From a virus, in IMG/VR virus record IMGVR_UViG_3300023049_000209, positions 1 to 61,484 of that record: a stretch of DNA of 61,484 nucleotides; one strand, given 5' to 3'. Position numbers and translations under genes: made by a program. The notes under the pieces were generated by a model. That model did not search any database, was not told the origin of the DNA, and worked only from the letters and a program-made list of their open reading frames with translations. Below, piece after piece: positions 42,098-51,410 of this stretch. The first letter of the stretch is position 1; the number at the start of each line of letters is the position of its first letter.

Positions 42098-44260
42098 TTA
42101 TATACCACTTACTGTTATGCTTCTAAAAGTCTTAGAAGAACCAGCAGTAAATCCTATTCTTATTATTAAATCGCCTGTATAGGCAGCAGATCCAAATGTT
42201 ATTCTTCTAGAAGTTGGAGTAGAACTTGCTACAACAACTGATGCAACACCATCAGCACCAGAGCCTGGATTACCAACACCAGCATAACCACTATCAGCAT
42301 CAACCCAAGATGAAGAAGTAGATCCTTCTATTTTTACTTCCAATAACATATCTGATTCATTGGTTGTTTGTGTTATACCACTAGAGGTATTAATATTTAA
42401 TGTAAAAGCTGAGTTGTTAGTAAATGCATTAGGGAACTTGAATGTCGCAAATCTAGTTCCAGTAGCATTATCATAATTATCTGCACCAAAAGCAGTATAG
42501 TCACCAGTTGGATACTCATAAGTACCATTAATTAAAAGTAACTCGTTTACATAACTACCTGTTAATAAAGATTGTGTCGAGTCATAATTGTTACCAAATC
42601 CAGTTGTTGGATAGGAACCTGCACCAGATGTAAATCTATTACTTTCATCAGATACTGTATCTATTCTAGTTGTATTAGATGATACTGTTTCTGTACTACC
42701 ATACACACCTATTGAGTTTCTTCCTCTTATTGAAAACGATACACTCGTATCACTAAATTGAGCATTTCTTATTGTTGTTGAATTACCAGTTGATACACCA
42801 GTCTCCCCATTTGTTGTTGGTACTGCATCTGGATCACCAGTTTGTGAGTTTACCACACCTTGTTGTATCTGCCAAACATCATTAGGTGAGTAGAAGAATG
42901 AAGCAACATTTTCAATATCAAAGGCTATATTTGTTATAGAATCCCCAACGCTCAAAGATGGTAGACCACTTATAAAATTATTCATAGCTGGGAAATCAGC
43001 ACTTGCATTTGATATGCTTACTGCTAATGGCGAATCAATATAATAATCTAATTCAACTGGTGAATTATTACCTGGATAAGTTAGTGTAACTGTTCTTTCA
43101 GTACTAGAAGGTGTTATTGCTGGAAAAGCAGTAGAACCGAATGAAAAGCTAGTTATACCTGTCCAAAACCCAGCCTTACCAGCTTGACCATCATAAGTAT
43201 CAACAGATGCACTATGTCTTAAATATCCACTAGTATTAGCTGTTGTATTTTCACCATCTAATGTAAAAGTCTCTAAAGATACACCATTGTCTAATAATTC
43301 AAACACACCAGTTGTTACTCTTGCATCTTCCCCTATTCCTATATTTTGAGAACCACTATAACTAGAAAGTGTTGGTGTATTATCAGTATATAAATTATTT
43401 ATAGTTGTACCAGATGTTAAGGTTCTAGCATTTCTAGGACTCTCTACAAACGATAGTGAAGTAATTGTATTATTCCAATTCTTTGGTGGTGCTGGTGCTA
43501 ATAAAAGCAAAACCTCATTAAATCTATCTACTGCTGTTCCAACTGGTGTAGTTTCAGTAAAATCATTAAAAATACCATCTGTGTAAGAACCATCCTCAGC
43601 AGCACCTATTCCTAAATTTATTGTATATGAACTAGCACTTGTAATTCGACCTTTAGAATCTACTGTAAAAGTTGGAACAGTATTGGTTGTCTCATCACCA
43701 TAAGTATCTGGTGTTACACCAGTATTCACTAGACTAGCATTAGTAAATTGTGTCCATGATAGTAATGGCGTTACTTCTGCTAAATCTTCATCAGAAGTAA
43801 TTAGAACAAAGCCACTATTAGAGAAATCACCCTCTTCTATAAAAACAAAAGAACCAGATGTTAAAGTATCATTAGGAACTGCATCTAAAGCAACTTCCCA
43901 TGCACCACTTCTTACTATATATAAATTACTATCAGTAGTTGCGGTTGTTCTGTTTACCAAAACTCGATCACCATCAACCAAAACAACACTTTGTATAGTT
44001 TGTTCACCAGTTAATACAGTAGCATCATCAAATATTCTAAGAATCACAGATTCTTTTACGTCTAATCCTTCTACAACGGAGTCTACATATTGTTTATTTA
44101 CGACTGAATTTGGTGCTGATATGGAGTCAGCACTTATTGTTAGTACAGATCCTGTGTTAAAATTAAGAGTTGTTCCTACTGAAAATGTTTGGTCACCACC
44201 CGTTAATTTATTAAGGGTAATAGAATCATTTTTAATTTGCTTTCCGTCTAATTGGCTCAT
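42098..44260 (-). CDS. large tail fibre protein, shared N-terminal anchor
   Basis: A 720-residue Ser/Thr/Gly-rich fibre. It begins MSQLDGKQIKNDSITLNKLTG, the anchor module also found at 44449 and 46522, so these proteins probably compete for, or occupy, equivalent sites on the virion. The anchor ends with VNKQYVDSV, and a long beta-rich shaft follows (SFVFIEEGDFSNSGFVLIT at about 130). It is transcribed divergently from the 44449 gene. Confidence 0.7.
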   Translation of the reverse strand: MSQLDGKQIKNDSITLNKLTGGDQTFSVGTTLNFNTGSVLTISADSISAPNSVVNKQYVDSVVEGLDVKESVILRIFDDATVLTGEQTIQSVVLVDGDRVLVNRTTATTDSNLYIVRSGAWEVALDAVPNDTLTSGSFVFIEEGDFSNSGFVLITSDEDLAEVTPLLSWTQFTNASLVNTGVTPDTYGDETTNTVPTFTVDSKGRITSASSYTINLGIGAAEDGSYTDGIFNDFTETTPVGTAVDRFNEVLLLLAPAPPKNWNNTITSLSFVESPRNARTLTSGTTINNLYTDNTPTLSSYSGSQNIGIGEDARVTTGVFELLDNGVSLETFTLDGENTTANTSGYLRHSASVDTYDGQAGKAGFWTGITSFSFGSTAFPAITPSSTERTVTLTYPGNNSPVELDYYIDSPLAVSISNASADFPAMNNFISGLPSLSVGDSITNIAFDIENVASFFYSPNDVWQIQQGVVNSQTGDPDAVPTTNGETGVSTGNSTTIRNAQFSDTSVSFSIRGRNSIGVYGSTETVSSNTTRIDTVSDESNRFTSGAGSYPTTGFGNNYDSTQSLLTGSYVNELLLINGTYEYPTGDYTAFGADNYDNATGTRFATFKFPNAFTNNSAFTLNINTSSGITQTTNESDMLLEVKIEGSTSSSWVDADSGYAGVGNPGSGADGVASVVVASSTPTSRRITFGSAAYTGDLIIRIGFTAGSSKTFRSITVSGI

Positions 44261-44266
44261 TTCGTT

Positions 44267-44364
44267 ATTTAATTTTGTTTATATATTAAATATCAAATAC
44301 CTTTTTTTCTTAAAAGTTATAAATAGTGGTATTTAATTTTGTTTATATATCAAATATCAAATAG
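44267..44364. repeat. direct repeat in the divergent fibre promoter region
   Basis: Two near-identical copies of ATTTAATTTTGTTTATATAT followed by (T/C)(A/C)AATATCAAATA lie at 44267-44300 and 44331-44364. They flank the divergent fibre genes and contain or resemble the promoter motif; they could duplicate a control site. Confidence 0.6.
44280..44289 (-). promoter_or_regulatory. phage promoter motif TTAATATATA
   Basis: A perfect minus-strand copy 19 nt upstream of the large fibre start at 44260. Confidence 0.5.
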
Positions 44365-44401
44365 CTCTTTTATCAAGATATATAAATAAGAGTTTTAATA
44401 T

Positions 44402-44411
44402 TTAATATATA
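44402..44411 (+). promoter_or_regulatory. phage promoter motif TTAATATATA
   Basis: A perfect copy 37 nt before the 44449 fibre start. Confidence 0.45.
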
Positions 44412-44448
44412 ATCTATAATAAGTCAATATACAAAAAAAAATAACGAA

Positions 44449-46161
44449 ATGAGCCAATTACACGGAAAGCAAATTAGGGATAATTCTATTGTTCTTAACA
44501 AATTAACAGGTGGTCAAGTATCTTTAGATAGTACTACTGAAATCAATTTTTTAACAGGAGCTAAACTGCTTTATACAGATGCTCCAACAACAGATGATGA
44601 ATTAGTCAACAAACTATATGTTGATGGACTGGTATCACAAGCATCACAAGATGCAATATACGTAGCTGGTGATGGTTTAGAACTCACAAATTTAACATTT
44701 AGCCTAGATCCTCTTAGTGCAGGTGGTGGGTTAGCATACACAACTGGTGTATATAGCGTTAATGTTGATTCAGATGCATTAGAAGTAACTAGTGATACAG
44801 TTACATTGAAAAGTACTATAGCTGGTAACAGAACATTTTCAAATAATTTAATAGTTGATGGTGATTTTACAGTCAATGGAACTACCACTTTTGTAAATAC
44901 GACTCAATTAGAAATAACTGATGATATTATAACATTAGCCAAAGGAAATTCCGCAGGAAGTGGAGTTGATGCTGGTATAGAAATAGACAGAGGTACAGAT
45001 CCACGAGCCAATCTTATATGGGATGAATCTGCATCTGTTTGGGTTGCTGGTATCGATGGTTCTGAGTTAGCACTGTTAACGGATATTGGTACAGGTTTAT
45101 CAAGAAATAATAATGTAGTTTCTTTAGATACTGCACAAGTTGCTAGTGATTTAGCTGGTCTTGGCTTAACTGACAATGGGAGTAAGATAGATATTGTTCC
45201 AAATGAAGGCATTATCGCTGATGTGAATGGTGTATCAATAAATCCCCTAGCAGCTGGTGGTGGACTTAGCTTTACAACAGGTGTTTTTGCAGTAAATGCT
45301 AGTGGTGGGCTTGTAATTGATGGTGATGATGTAACACTTGCTTCTAGTACTGCTGGTGATGGTCTTACGCTAACGAATGGTGTATTTAACGTGGGTGCTA
45401 GTGGTGGACTTACTGTAGATGGTACTAATGTATCTATTGCTTCTAGTGCTGCTGGGAATGGCTTAACACTCAATTCTGGCGTATTAAGCGTAGGTGCTAA
45501 TAATGGACTTACCGTAAATGGTACTAGTGTATCTATTGCCTCTAGTGCTGCTGGTGCAGGACTTAGCTTCACAACAGGTGTTTTTGCAGTAAATGCTAGT
45601 GGTGGACTTGATGTTTCTGGTGATAATGTAGTAATTGCTTCTAGTCTAGCTGGTGCTGGTCTAGCACTTAATTCAGGTGTATTAGACGTAAATGTTGGAG
45701 TAGGTCTAGAAATATTAACTGATGCAATAGCTATTGATTTAGCAACTAGCTCTGGATTAGCTTTTAACGGAAATGGATTAAAAGCAAATATAGATAATAG
45801 TACATTAACAATAAATGGAAGTGGACAGATTGAAGTTGATAATGCTTTTTTAAATGCAACACCTGTATATAATCTTACAACATTAGCAACATCATATACT
45901 TCCAACGATTCTGTTACAACTATAGCACTTAGTGATACACCTAGTGATTTTTCTAGAGTTTCGGTATTAGTAAATGGACAAAAACAAAAAGTTGCAGATG
46001 GTAGCAATTCTTTAGATGCTTACTTTGTTGCATCAAATGCAACTAGTGTACCACTTGCTCTTGATAACTTAAATAGCGGTGATTTGTTAGTATGGAATGC
46101 TGGGAATGCTGGTTTTAGTTTGGGATCAGGTGATGATGTAGAAATAGTATATGAAGCATAA
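44449..46161 (+). CDS. repeat-rich tail fibre with shared anchor and shared tip
   Basis: A 570-residue fibre combining both modules. Residues 1-60 are the anchor (MSQLHGKQIRDNSIVLNKLTG ... LVNKLYVDGL) and the last 100 are the shared tip (SRVSVLVNGQKQKVADG ... SGDLLVWNAGNAGFSLGSGDD). Between them, about residues 265-430, are beta-repeats of about 39 residues of the type AAGNGLTLNSGVLSVGANN then GLTVNGTSVSIASS. No enzyme motif. It is the only one of these proteins with both modules and illustrates the domain shuffling. Confidence 0.7.
   Translation: MSQLHGKQIRDNSIVLNKLTGGQVSLDSTTEINFLTGAKLLYTDAPTTDDELVNKLYVDGLVSQASQDAIYVAGDGLELTNLTFSLDPLSAGGGLAYTTGVYSVNVDSDALEVTSDTVTLKSTIAGNRTFSNNLIVDGDFTVNGTTTFVNTTQLEITDDIITLAKGNSAGSGVDAGIEIDRGTDPRANLIWDESASVWVAGIDGSELALLTDIGTGLSRNNNVVSLDTAQVASDLAGLGLTDNGSKIDIVPNEGIIADVNGVSINPLAAGGGLSFTTGVFAVNASGGLVIDGDDVTLASSTAGDGLTLTNGVFNVGASGGLTVDGTNVSIASSAAGNGLTLNSGVLSVGANNGLTVNGTSVSIASSAAGAGLSFTTGVFAVNASGGLDVSGDNVVIASSLAGAGLALNSGVLDVNVGVGLEILTDAIAIDLATSSGLAFNGNGLKANIDNSTLTINGSGQIEVDNAFLNATPVYNLTTLATSYTSNDSVTTIALSDTPSDFSRVSVLVNGQKQKVADGSNSLDAYFVASNATSVPLALDNLNSGDLLVWNAGNAGFSLGSGDDVEIVYEA
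45240..45700 (+). repeat. tandem coding repeats in fibre shaft
   Basis: About four copies of a 117-bp-class unit encoding GLTV(D/N)GT(N/S)VSIASS-type beta-repeats; two near-identical stretches (GACTTAGCTTTACAACAGG at 45264 and its copy at about 45559) show recent duplication. Confidence 0.65.
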
Positions 46162-46178
46162 AAAATAAATAAAAACTT

Positions 46179-46445
46179 ATGAAAAAATATTTCAAAAAAC
46201 CGCAATATCATTTAAATATAATTGTTGGAATTATATTGGGGATTATTTCTTGCTCAATCATAGCATATGTATTTGAGGACTTATCAAACCAACAACCATC
46301 TAGCATTACTATTATTTCCATCTTACCAGCTCTTTTAATTGGTTATATATGGGAAAGATTTCAGAAAAAGATAGACAAACATGCTATTCTAGTTAGTGGA
46401 TTTTCGATTTCACTAGGTGTATATCTAGCAACATTATTCTTTTAA
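46179..46445 (+). CDS. small multi-pass membrane protein, possible holin
   Basis: An 88-residue protein with a basic start (MKKYFKKPQYH) and three hydrophobic segments: about 13-30 (IIVGIILGIISCSIIAYV), about 43-57 (ITIISILPALLIGYI) and about 70-88 (AILVSGFSISLGVYLATLF). The size and topology fit a class I holin, but no family signature is visible and the endolysin gene is 38 kb away. It lies 17 bp after the fibre gene. Confidence 0.5.
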   Translation: MKKYFKKPQYHLNIIVGIILGIISCSIIAYVFEDLSNQQPSSITIISILPALLIGYIWERFQKKIDKHAILVSGFSISLGVYLATLFF

Positions 46446-46521
46446 TTAGAGTAAGTAAGTATTTCAACATAAATGGAGAGTTGGTTTAATAATATATACT
46501 TAAAATAAAGTACTAGGTCAG

Positions 46522-47844
46522 ATGAGAGGAAAACAAATTATAAATAACTCAGTAAGTTTAGAAAAGTTAGATGGTAACGGTAGTGTATCATTAAACAGTG
46601 GTGCAATAATTGAGTTTTTGTCTGGTGCAAAGTTATATTATGTCGGAAGTCCTACTGAAGCAGATGAGATTGCAAATAAGGATTATGTTGATTCGGTTAA
46701 TAATAGTATATCATATATATCTCAATGGAATCCAACAACCAATACACCAACACTTACTGATGATAGTGTATCAGAAGCTAGGAATGCATATATATGCACA
46801 ACTGTATTTACTCGTTTTGGAATAGATTGGGAAAAGGGAGATTATTTGGTTTATGATGTAAATGGTAATATATTCAAAGAAGATAACCCTCTTTTGGGAA
46901 TCTATAGCAATGATTATAATGATTTAGATAATAAGCCATCTATTAAAGAAAAACTAATAACAGTTAGTCTAGGAGACATAGGGGCTTCAAATTTTGAAGA
47001 TGATATTCCCACAAAAATAAAAGCTTATGCAATATCTAATAGTATTACAAGGGAATTAAACACCTTACATAAATGGAAACTAACTGAAAATCCATTTGAG
47101 TATGCTGCAAATGGTGTAACCGTAGTCTTAAAATCTAGTTTTCCAGCAGGTTCTTCAGGAACAGTGGATGGAGATAATAGTGGTAAAATTTACACGGCAG
47201 TAAATGAAACACAGTTAAGAGATATAGTACTTACAGGTGATGCTAACACAGATTTAACAGGGTTTTGCACGACTCTAATAACTAATATGGAACAAAATGG
47301 AGTAAACACCTTTTATCCATCACCATTCATAAACTCTGGTTCTAATCAAAACATTTCAAGTTGGGACGTAAGTAATGTTACATCTATGCAAGGTATTTTT
47401 AGTGATGCAACCGCATTTAATCAACCACTGGATAATTGGGATGTAAGTAGTGTTACTAATATGAGAGCTATGTTTTATGGTGCAACATCATTTAACCAAC
47501 CCCTTGATTCTTGGGATGTAAGTAATGATGTTAATATGTTTCAGATGTTTTATGGTGCAACATCATTTAACCAACCTTTAAATAGTTGGGATGTAAGTAA
47601 TGTAAATTCATCTAATATGAATAGTATGTTTGTGAATGCAACTTCATTTAACCAACCCCTTGACAATTGGGATGTAAGTAATATGAGTCATATGAGACGT
47701 ATGTTTGAGGGGGCATCTTCATTTAACCAAGATTTATCTGGTTGGTGCGTAACTAATATAGGTAGTGAGCCATTTAATTTTGACCTTGGAGCAAGCGACT
47801 GGGTGCTTGCAAACTCAAGACCAATATGGGGAACTTGTCCATAA
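46522..47844 (+). CDS. tail fibre/adhesin with BspA-like repeats
   Basis: A 440-residue protein. Residues 1-55 are the shared fibre anchor in short form (MRGKQIINNSVSLEKLDGNG ... ANKDYVDSV). Residues about 275-425 contain six DUF285/BspA-like repeats of about 25 residues, of the type WDVSNVTSMQGIFSDATAFN and QPLDNWDVSSVTNMRAMF. In bacteria these repeats form leucine-rich-repeat-like solenoids that bind surfaces. Here they are very likely the receptor-binding end of a fibre. The C-terminus ends WCVTNIGSE followed by a short tail. Confidence 0.75.
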   Translation: MRGKQIINNSVSLEKLDGNGSVSLNSGAIIEFLSGAKLYYVGSPTEADEIANKDYVDSVNNSISYISQWNPTTNTPTLTDDSVSEARNAYICTTVFTRFGIDWEKGDYLVYDVNGNIFKEDNPLLGIYSNDYNDLDNKPSIKEKLITVSLGDIGASNFEDDIPTKIKAYAISNSITRELNTLHKWKLTENPFEYAANGVTVVLKSSFPAGSSGTVDGDNSGKIYTAVNETQLRDIVLTGDANTDLTGFCTTLITNMEQNGVNTFYPSPFINSGSNQNISSWDVSNVTSMQGIFSDATAFNQPLDNWDVSSVTNMRAMFYGATSFNQPLDSWDVSNDVNMFQMFYGATSFNQPLNSWDVSNVNSSNMNSMFVNATSFNQPLDNWDVSNMSHMRRMFEGASSFNQDLSGWCVTNIGSEPFNFDLGASDWVLANSRPIWGTCP

Positions 47845-47866
47845 AATAAATAACAAACAAAAAACC

Positions 47867-47971
47867 ATGAAAGAACATAAAAAAACATTTAGTGAAGAAG
47901 AAAGCCTTTTACAGTTTAAAGACGCTGAAGGGTTCACAGGTGATATTACAAATTGGGAAACAGAAATATAA
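47867..47971 (+). CDS. small hypothetical protein between fibre genes
   Basis: A 34-residue frame MKEHKKTFSEEESLLQF ending TNWETEI, 22 bp after the BspA-type fibre and 3 bp before the next fibre gene. Tight spacing in the same direction supports translation. It may be an assembly factor or an N-terminal leader split from the next fibre. Confidence 0.5.
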   Translation: MKEHKKTFSEEESLLQFKDAEGFTGDITNWETEI

Positions 47972-47974
47972 AAA

Positions 47975-49753
47975 ATGAAACACCAAATATACTTATTAGA
48001 CAACACATCAGAAACAGACTATAGTAATATAGATGCTGATAATATTGTTTTGCTTGTAGATAATTCCATAAGCATATCAGGACTAGTTTCAGACACAGGT
48101 ACACCTGCGATAACTTCTAATGGATCAACACCAACTTTAAATACGGGCATAACTGACATTCAAATCAGAACTCTTATTGGTGCTGGAACAAGCTCTAATG
48201 ATACTACTTACACTCCTGGTGCAGGATTAGATTTAACAGGATTAGTCTTTAGTCATGAAGATACTTCTTCACAAGGTTCCAGTAATAATTCTGGTAGAAC
48301 TTATATCCAAGATATAGTTTTAGATGATTTTGGTCATATAACTGGTATTACTACTGCTACTGAGACAGTTACTAATACAAATACAACATATACAGCAGGG
48401 AATGGTTTAGATTTATCAGGTACTGTATTTTCACACACAGACACATCATCTCAAGCTTCTATTAATAATTCAAATGGTGTCGTTATTCAAGATGTTACTT
48501 TGGATACGTTCGGTCATGTAAGTGGTTTAAATTCGGTTGATTTAGATGGTAGATATGCTCCAATATCACATTCGCTAGATTCACACAATAATGTAACAAT
48601 AACAAGTAATACCAATGGTGAAATACTTAAATGGAATGGTTCTGCTTGGATAAATAATACCTTAGCACAAGCAGGTATACAACCAGTAGGTAATTATGAT
48701 AACTACGTCTCTTGGAATTTAAAAAGCAACGGTTTTCAAAGAAAAGGAATATTTTCAGATGACTCTATAGATTTAGTAGAGGGTGATGGAATAGGTATAA
48801 GTTATTCAGCTGGAGGTGTAATTAATATAGCTTCAACTTTCAGTGAGTCTGTTTTAGGTTTAGATTATAATAACAGTTCAGGTGTACTATCTACAACAGA
48901 AGGTTACGGAATATCAACATTAACTAAACAATCTCAATGGGATACTTCTTATAATGATGGTATTACTTCATTGGCAGTTACGGGTACTAATACTAAAACT
49001 ATCACGCTTACACAAAGAGATGGTAGTACAATATCTACTACTTGGACTGATTTAGACTCACCACCAGACGGAGATGAATATGTTGATGCTCTATCCTTTG
49101 GTAATACTACTGGTATCTTAACTGCAGGAAGAACTGGAAGCTTACCTGATATTACTACATCTTTAGATGGTAGGTATTCTTTACTAGATCATGTTCATGA
49201 AAATTTAACACCTGGTGCAGGTTTATCAGGTGATATTTATAATGGAACTGTGGTAAGAACTTTTGCAGTAATATATGGTACAACAGCAAATACAGCAACA
49301 GAAGGAGACGATTTTAGACTATCTGATGCTAGAACACCTTTAGGTCATTCACTAGATTCACATGACAATGTAATAATAACAAGTAATACCAATGGTGAAA
49401 TACTTAAATGGAATGGTTCTGCTTGGATAAATAATACCTTAGTACAAGCAGGTATACAACCAGCAGGTGATTATGCATTGGACAACAATGTAGTTAAGAA
49501 AACAGGGGAGACAACTCAATCTATAGAAGGTAAAGTAGGTATAGGAACTACAAACCCTAAATCTAAATTAGATGTTGATGGTGGAATAAAGATGTCTGAT
49601 GATACTGATGCACCCTCTTTAGATAAGGTAGGCACAATGAGGTATAGAAAAGATGGGAGTAATACATATTGTGAGATGTGTATGCAAACCAATGATAATA
49701 CTTATGCTTGGATAACAATAATACAAAATAATTGGACAAGCCTAATCGTTTAA
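47975..49753 (+). CDS. tail fibre protein, repeat-containing
   Basis: A 592-residue fibre. The start MKHQIYLLDNTSETDYSNID differs from the other anchors. The shaft contains repeated ITDIQIRTLIG/TYTPGAGLDLTG/FSHEDTSSQ-type blocks and two copies of a segment GEILKWNGSAWINNTL (about 210 and 469), matching two 125-bp DNA repeats. The last 100 residues (KVGIGTTNPKSKLDVDGGIK, TMRYRKDGSN) resemble fibre C-termini found in flavobacterial phages and cell-surface proteins. No enzyme motif. Confidence 0.65.
   Translation: MKHQIYLLDNTSETDYSNIDADNIVLLVDNSISISGLVSDTGTPAITSNGSTPTLNTGITDIQIRTLIGAGTSSNDTTYTPGAGLDLTGLVFSHEDTSSQGSSNNSGRTYIQDIVLDDFGHITGITTATETVTNTNTTYTAGNGLDLSGTVFSHTDTSSQASINNSNGVVIQDVTLDTFGHVSGLNSVDLDGRYAPISHSLDSHNNVTITSNTNGEILKWNGSAWINNTLAQAGIQPVGNYDNYVSWNLKSNGFQRKGIFSDDSIDLVEGDGIGISYSAGGVINIASTFSESVLGLDYNNSSGVLSTTEGYGISTLTKQSQWDTSYNDGITSLAVTGTNTKTITLTQRDGSTISTTWTDLDSPPDGDEYVDALSFGNTTGILTAGRTGSLPDITTSLDGRYSLLDHVHENLTPGAGLSGDIYNGTVVRTFAVIYGTTANTATEGDDFRLSDARTPLGHSLDSHDNVIITSNTNGEILKWNGSAWINNTLVQAGIQPAGDYALDNNVVKKTGETTQSIEGKVGIGTTNPKSKLDVDGGIKMSDDTDAPSLDKVGTMRYRKDGSNTYCEMCMQTNDNTYAWITIIQNNWTSLIV
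48568..48692 (+). repeat. first copy of a 125-bp repeat within a fibre gene
   Basis: Near-identical to 49345-49469; both encode HSLDSHxNVxITSNTNGEIL followed by KWNGSAWINNTL. Homologous recombination between copies could shorten or lengthen the fibre. Confidence 0.7.
49345..49469 (+). repeat. second copy of the 125-bp fibre repeat
   Basis: Partner of 48568-48692, 0.78 kb downstream in the same gene and frame. Confidence 0.7.
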
Positions 49754-49782
49754 GTATTAACAAAAAAAATTAATAAATAATT

Positions 49783-51210
49783 ATGGCAACTAAATTAATA
49801 GCAGATATCGTAGAAGCACCTACAATTAAATTAACATCAGGAGCAGTAGATGGTTACTTTTTAAAAACAGACTCTGATGGAAACGCAACATGGACACCAA
49901 TATCTGCATCACAAGTTTATAAAGGCACTTGGGACGCAGATACAAATACTCCTACTTTAGCAGATAGTACAGGCGTTCAAGGACATTACTATAGAGTTAC
50001 AACAGCAGGTACTTCTGATTTAGACGATTCAGGAAGTTCTGGATATAGGTCTATATCATATGATGTTGGAGATGACGTTATTCACAATGGTACTTTTTGG
50101 GAGAGGATACCAGGTGTAGGTTATACCCTACAAACAGCAACGGATGCAGTTCTAGGAGGTGTAAAAATTGGTAGTGGAGTTATTATTTCAAACGGTATTA
50201 TTTCTGTAAGTACGGATGCAGAAACTTTAGATGGTTTTGATAGTACGAATTTTGTTAGGGCGACTGGAAGTGTAGTTGAAACTATTAATGGTGAGAAGAC
50301 TTTTTCTAATAAAATTTTAATACCAAATGGATCTGGTATTAAGGGTTCTACTGAAACAGGTCTTCCAGGAAGTAATAGCTCTTCTTTTTATTCATTTTAT
50401 CAATCTAACGGAACAACACGCAAAGGTTATATTGGATTTCCTATAACTATGTTCTCGGATCTTAGCATACGAAATGATGCTTCTAACAAATCTCTAACTT
50501 TAAGAGAAAACGGTAATTTGGATTATAATGGCGATGTTACAGCACAAAACTTTATTGGAAATGGATCACAGATTACAAATGTAGATGCTGCAACTTTAGA
50601 TAGTTTAGATAGTACAGATTTTGTAAGAAGTACTGGAAATACCAGTCAAAATGTTAATGGAAATAAGACATTTTTAAATAAAGCATTACTACCTAATCAA
50701 AGTGGAACTAAAGGAGCAGGAATAGGAAGTAATAGCTCTTCTTTTTATTCATTTTATCAATCTAACGGAACAACACGCAAAGGTTATATTGGATTTACTA
50801 CAGGTACGAACTCGGATCTTAGCATAGGAAATGATGCTTCTAACAAATCTCTAACTTTAAGAGAAAACGGTAATTTGGATTATAATGGTGATTTTACAGC
50901 AGATAACTTTTTCGAAGGCTCTGACAAAAGGCTTAAAACCAATATTAAAAAGATATCAAAATCAGTATATTCTTATGAATTAAAAACTCAACCAGGAATT
51001 ACTGTATATGGTACTATAGCTCAAGAAATAGAAAAAACAAATCCAGGAGTTGTTAAGAAACCAGAAGACGGTGGAATGATGTCTGTTAATTATAATAGTT
51101 TCTTATCTCTAAAACTTGCAGAGCAGGAAAATGAGAATAAAGAGCAAAATAATAAGATAGATAGCTTACAACAGCAAATAGACGAATTAAAGGAACTAAT
51201 AAAAAACTAG
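49783..51210 (+). CDS. tail fibre with C-terminal S74 intramolecular chaperone
   Basis: A 475-residue protein. Residues about 385-475 form a Peptidase_S74 domain: SDKRLKTNIKKISKSVYSYE, TVYGTIAQEIEKTNPGVV, VNYNSFLSLKLAEQ, then a coiled coil. In endosialidase-type tailspikes this domain folds the trimer and cuts itself off at the serine before DKR, using a Ser-Lys pair. Earlier, a GFDSTNFVRATGSVVETINGEKTF block occurs twice, matching an internal 165-bp DNA repeat (50369-50533 and 50726-50890). Receptor-binding fibre. Confidence 0.8.
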   Translation: MATKLIADIVEAPTIKLTSGAVDGYFLKTDSDGNATWTPISASQVYKGTWDADTNTPTLADSTGVQGHYYRVTTAGTSDLDDSGSSGYRSISYDVGDDVIHNGTFWERIPGVGYTLQTATDAVLGGVKIGSGVIISNGIISVSTDAETLDGFDSTNFVRATGSVVETINGEKTFSNKILIPNGSGIKGSTETGLPGSNSSSFYSFYQSNGTTRKGYIGFPITMFSDLSIRNDASNKSLTLRENGNLDYNGDVTAQNFIGNGSQITNVDAATLDSLDSTDFVRSTGNTSQNVNGNKTFLNKALLPNQSGTKGAGIGSNSSSFYSFYQSNGTTRKGYIGFTTGTNSDLSIGNDASNKSLTLRENGNLDYNGDFTADNFFEGSDKRLKTNIKKISKSVYSYELKTQPGITVYGTIAQEIEKTNPGVVKKPEDGGMMSVNYNSFLSLKLAEQENENKEQNNKIDSLQQQIDELKELIKN

Positions 51211-51299
51211 CGGAAACGGTGGGTGTCGATCCCACTCGCCCTTTTACAGACCTACTGGTTTAGCAAACCAGCCTCTTTGCCAACATTGAGTACGCTTCC
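51211..51299 (-). tRNA. tRNA-Ser (GCT)
   Basis: Full cloverleaf on the minus strand: acceptor GGAAGCG/CGTTTCC, anticodon loop TTGCTAA between CTGGT and ACCAG, long variable arm as in tRNA-Ser, T-arm GTGGGATCGACACCCAC. CCA is not encoded. Last of the seven tRNAs in transcription order. Confidence 0.85.
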
Positions 51300-51311
51300 A
51301 TTAAAATTATG

Positions 51312-51401
51312 CGGAAGATGTGGGATTCGAACCCACACGCCCTAAAGCAAACGGTTTTCAAGACCGTCTCCGCTACCCAGAATCTTTCGGATAAATCTTC
51401 C
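51312..51401 (-). tRNA. tRNA-Ser (TGA)
   Basis: Acceptor GGAAGAT/ATCTTCC, anticodon stem ACGGT/ACCGT with loop CTTGAAA (anticodon TGA), long variable arm, T-arm with GGTTCGAATCC. The D-arm is slightly unusual. It reads TCA serine codons. Confidence 0.85.
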
Positions 51402-51410
51402 ATAATTAGT

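Noticed and set aside
44904-46007. Long antisense frame (367 codons) opposite the repeat-rich fibre gene
   Set aside because: It mirrors the Ser/Gly/Ala-rich repeats of the real gene; Pro/Ser-rich composition is a reading-frame shadow.
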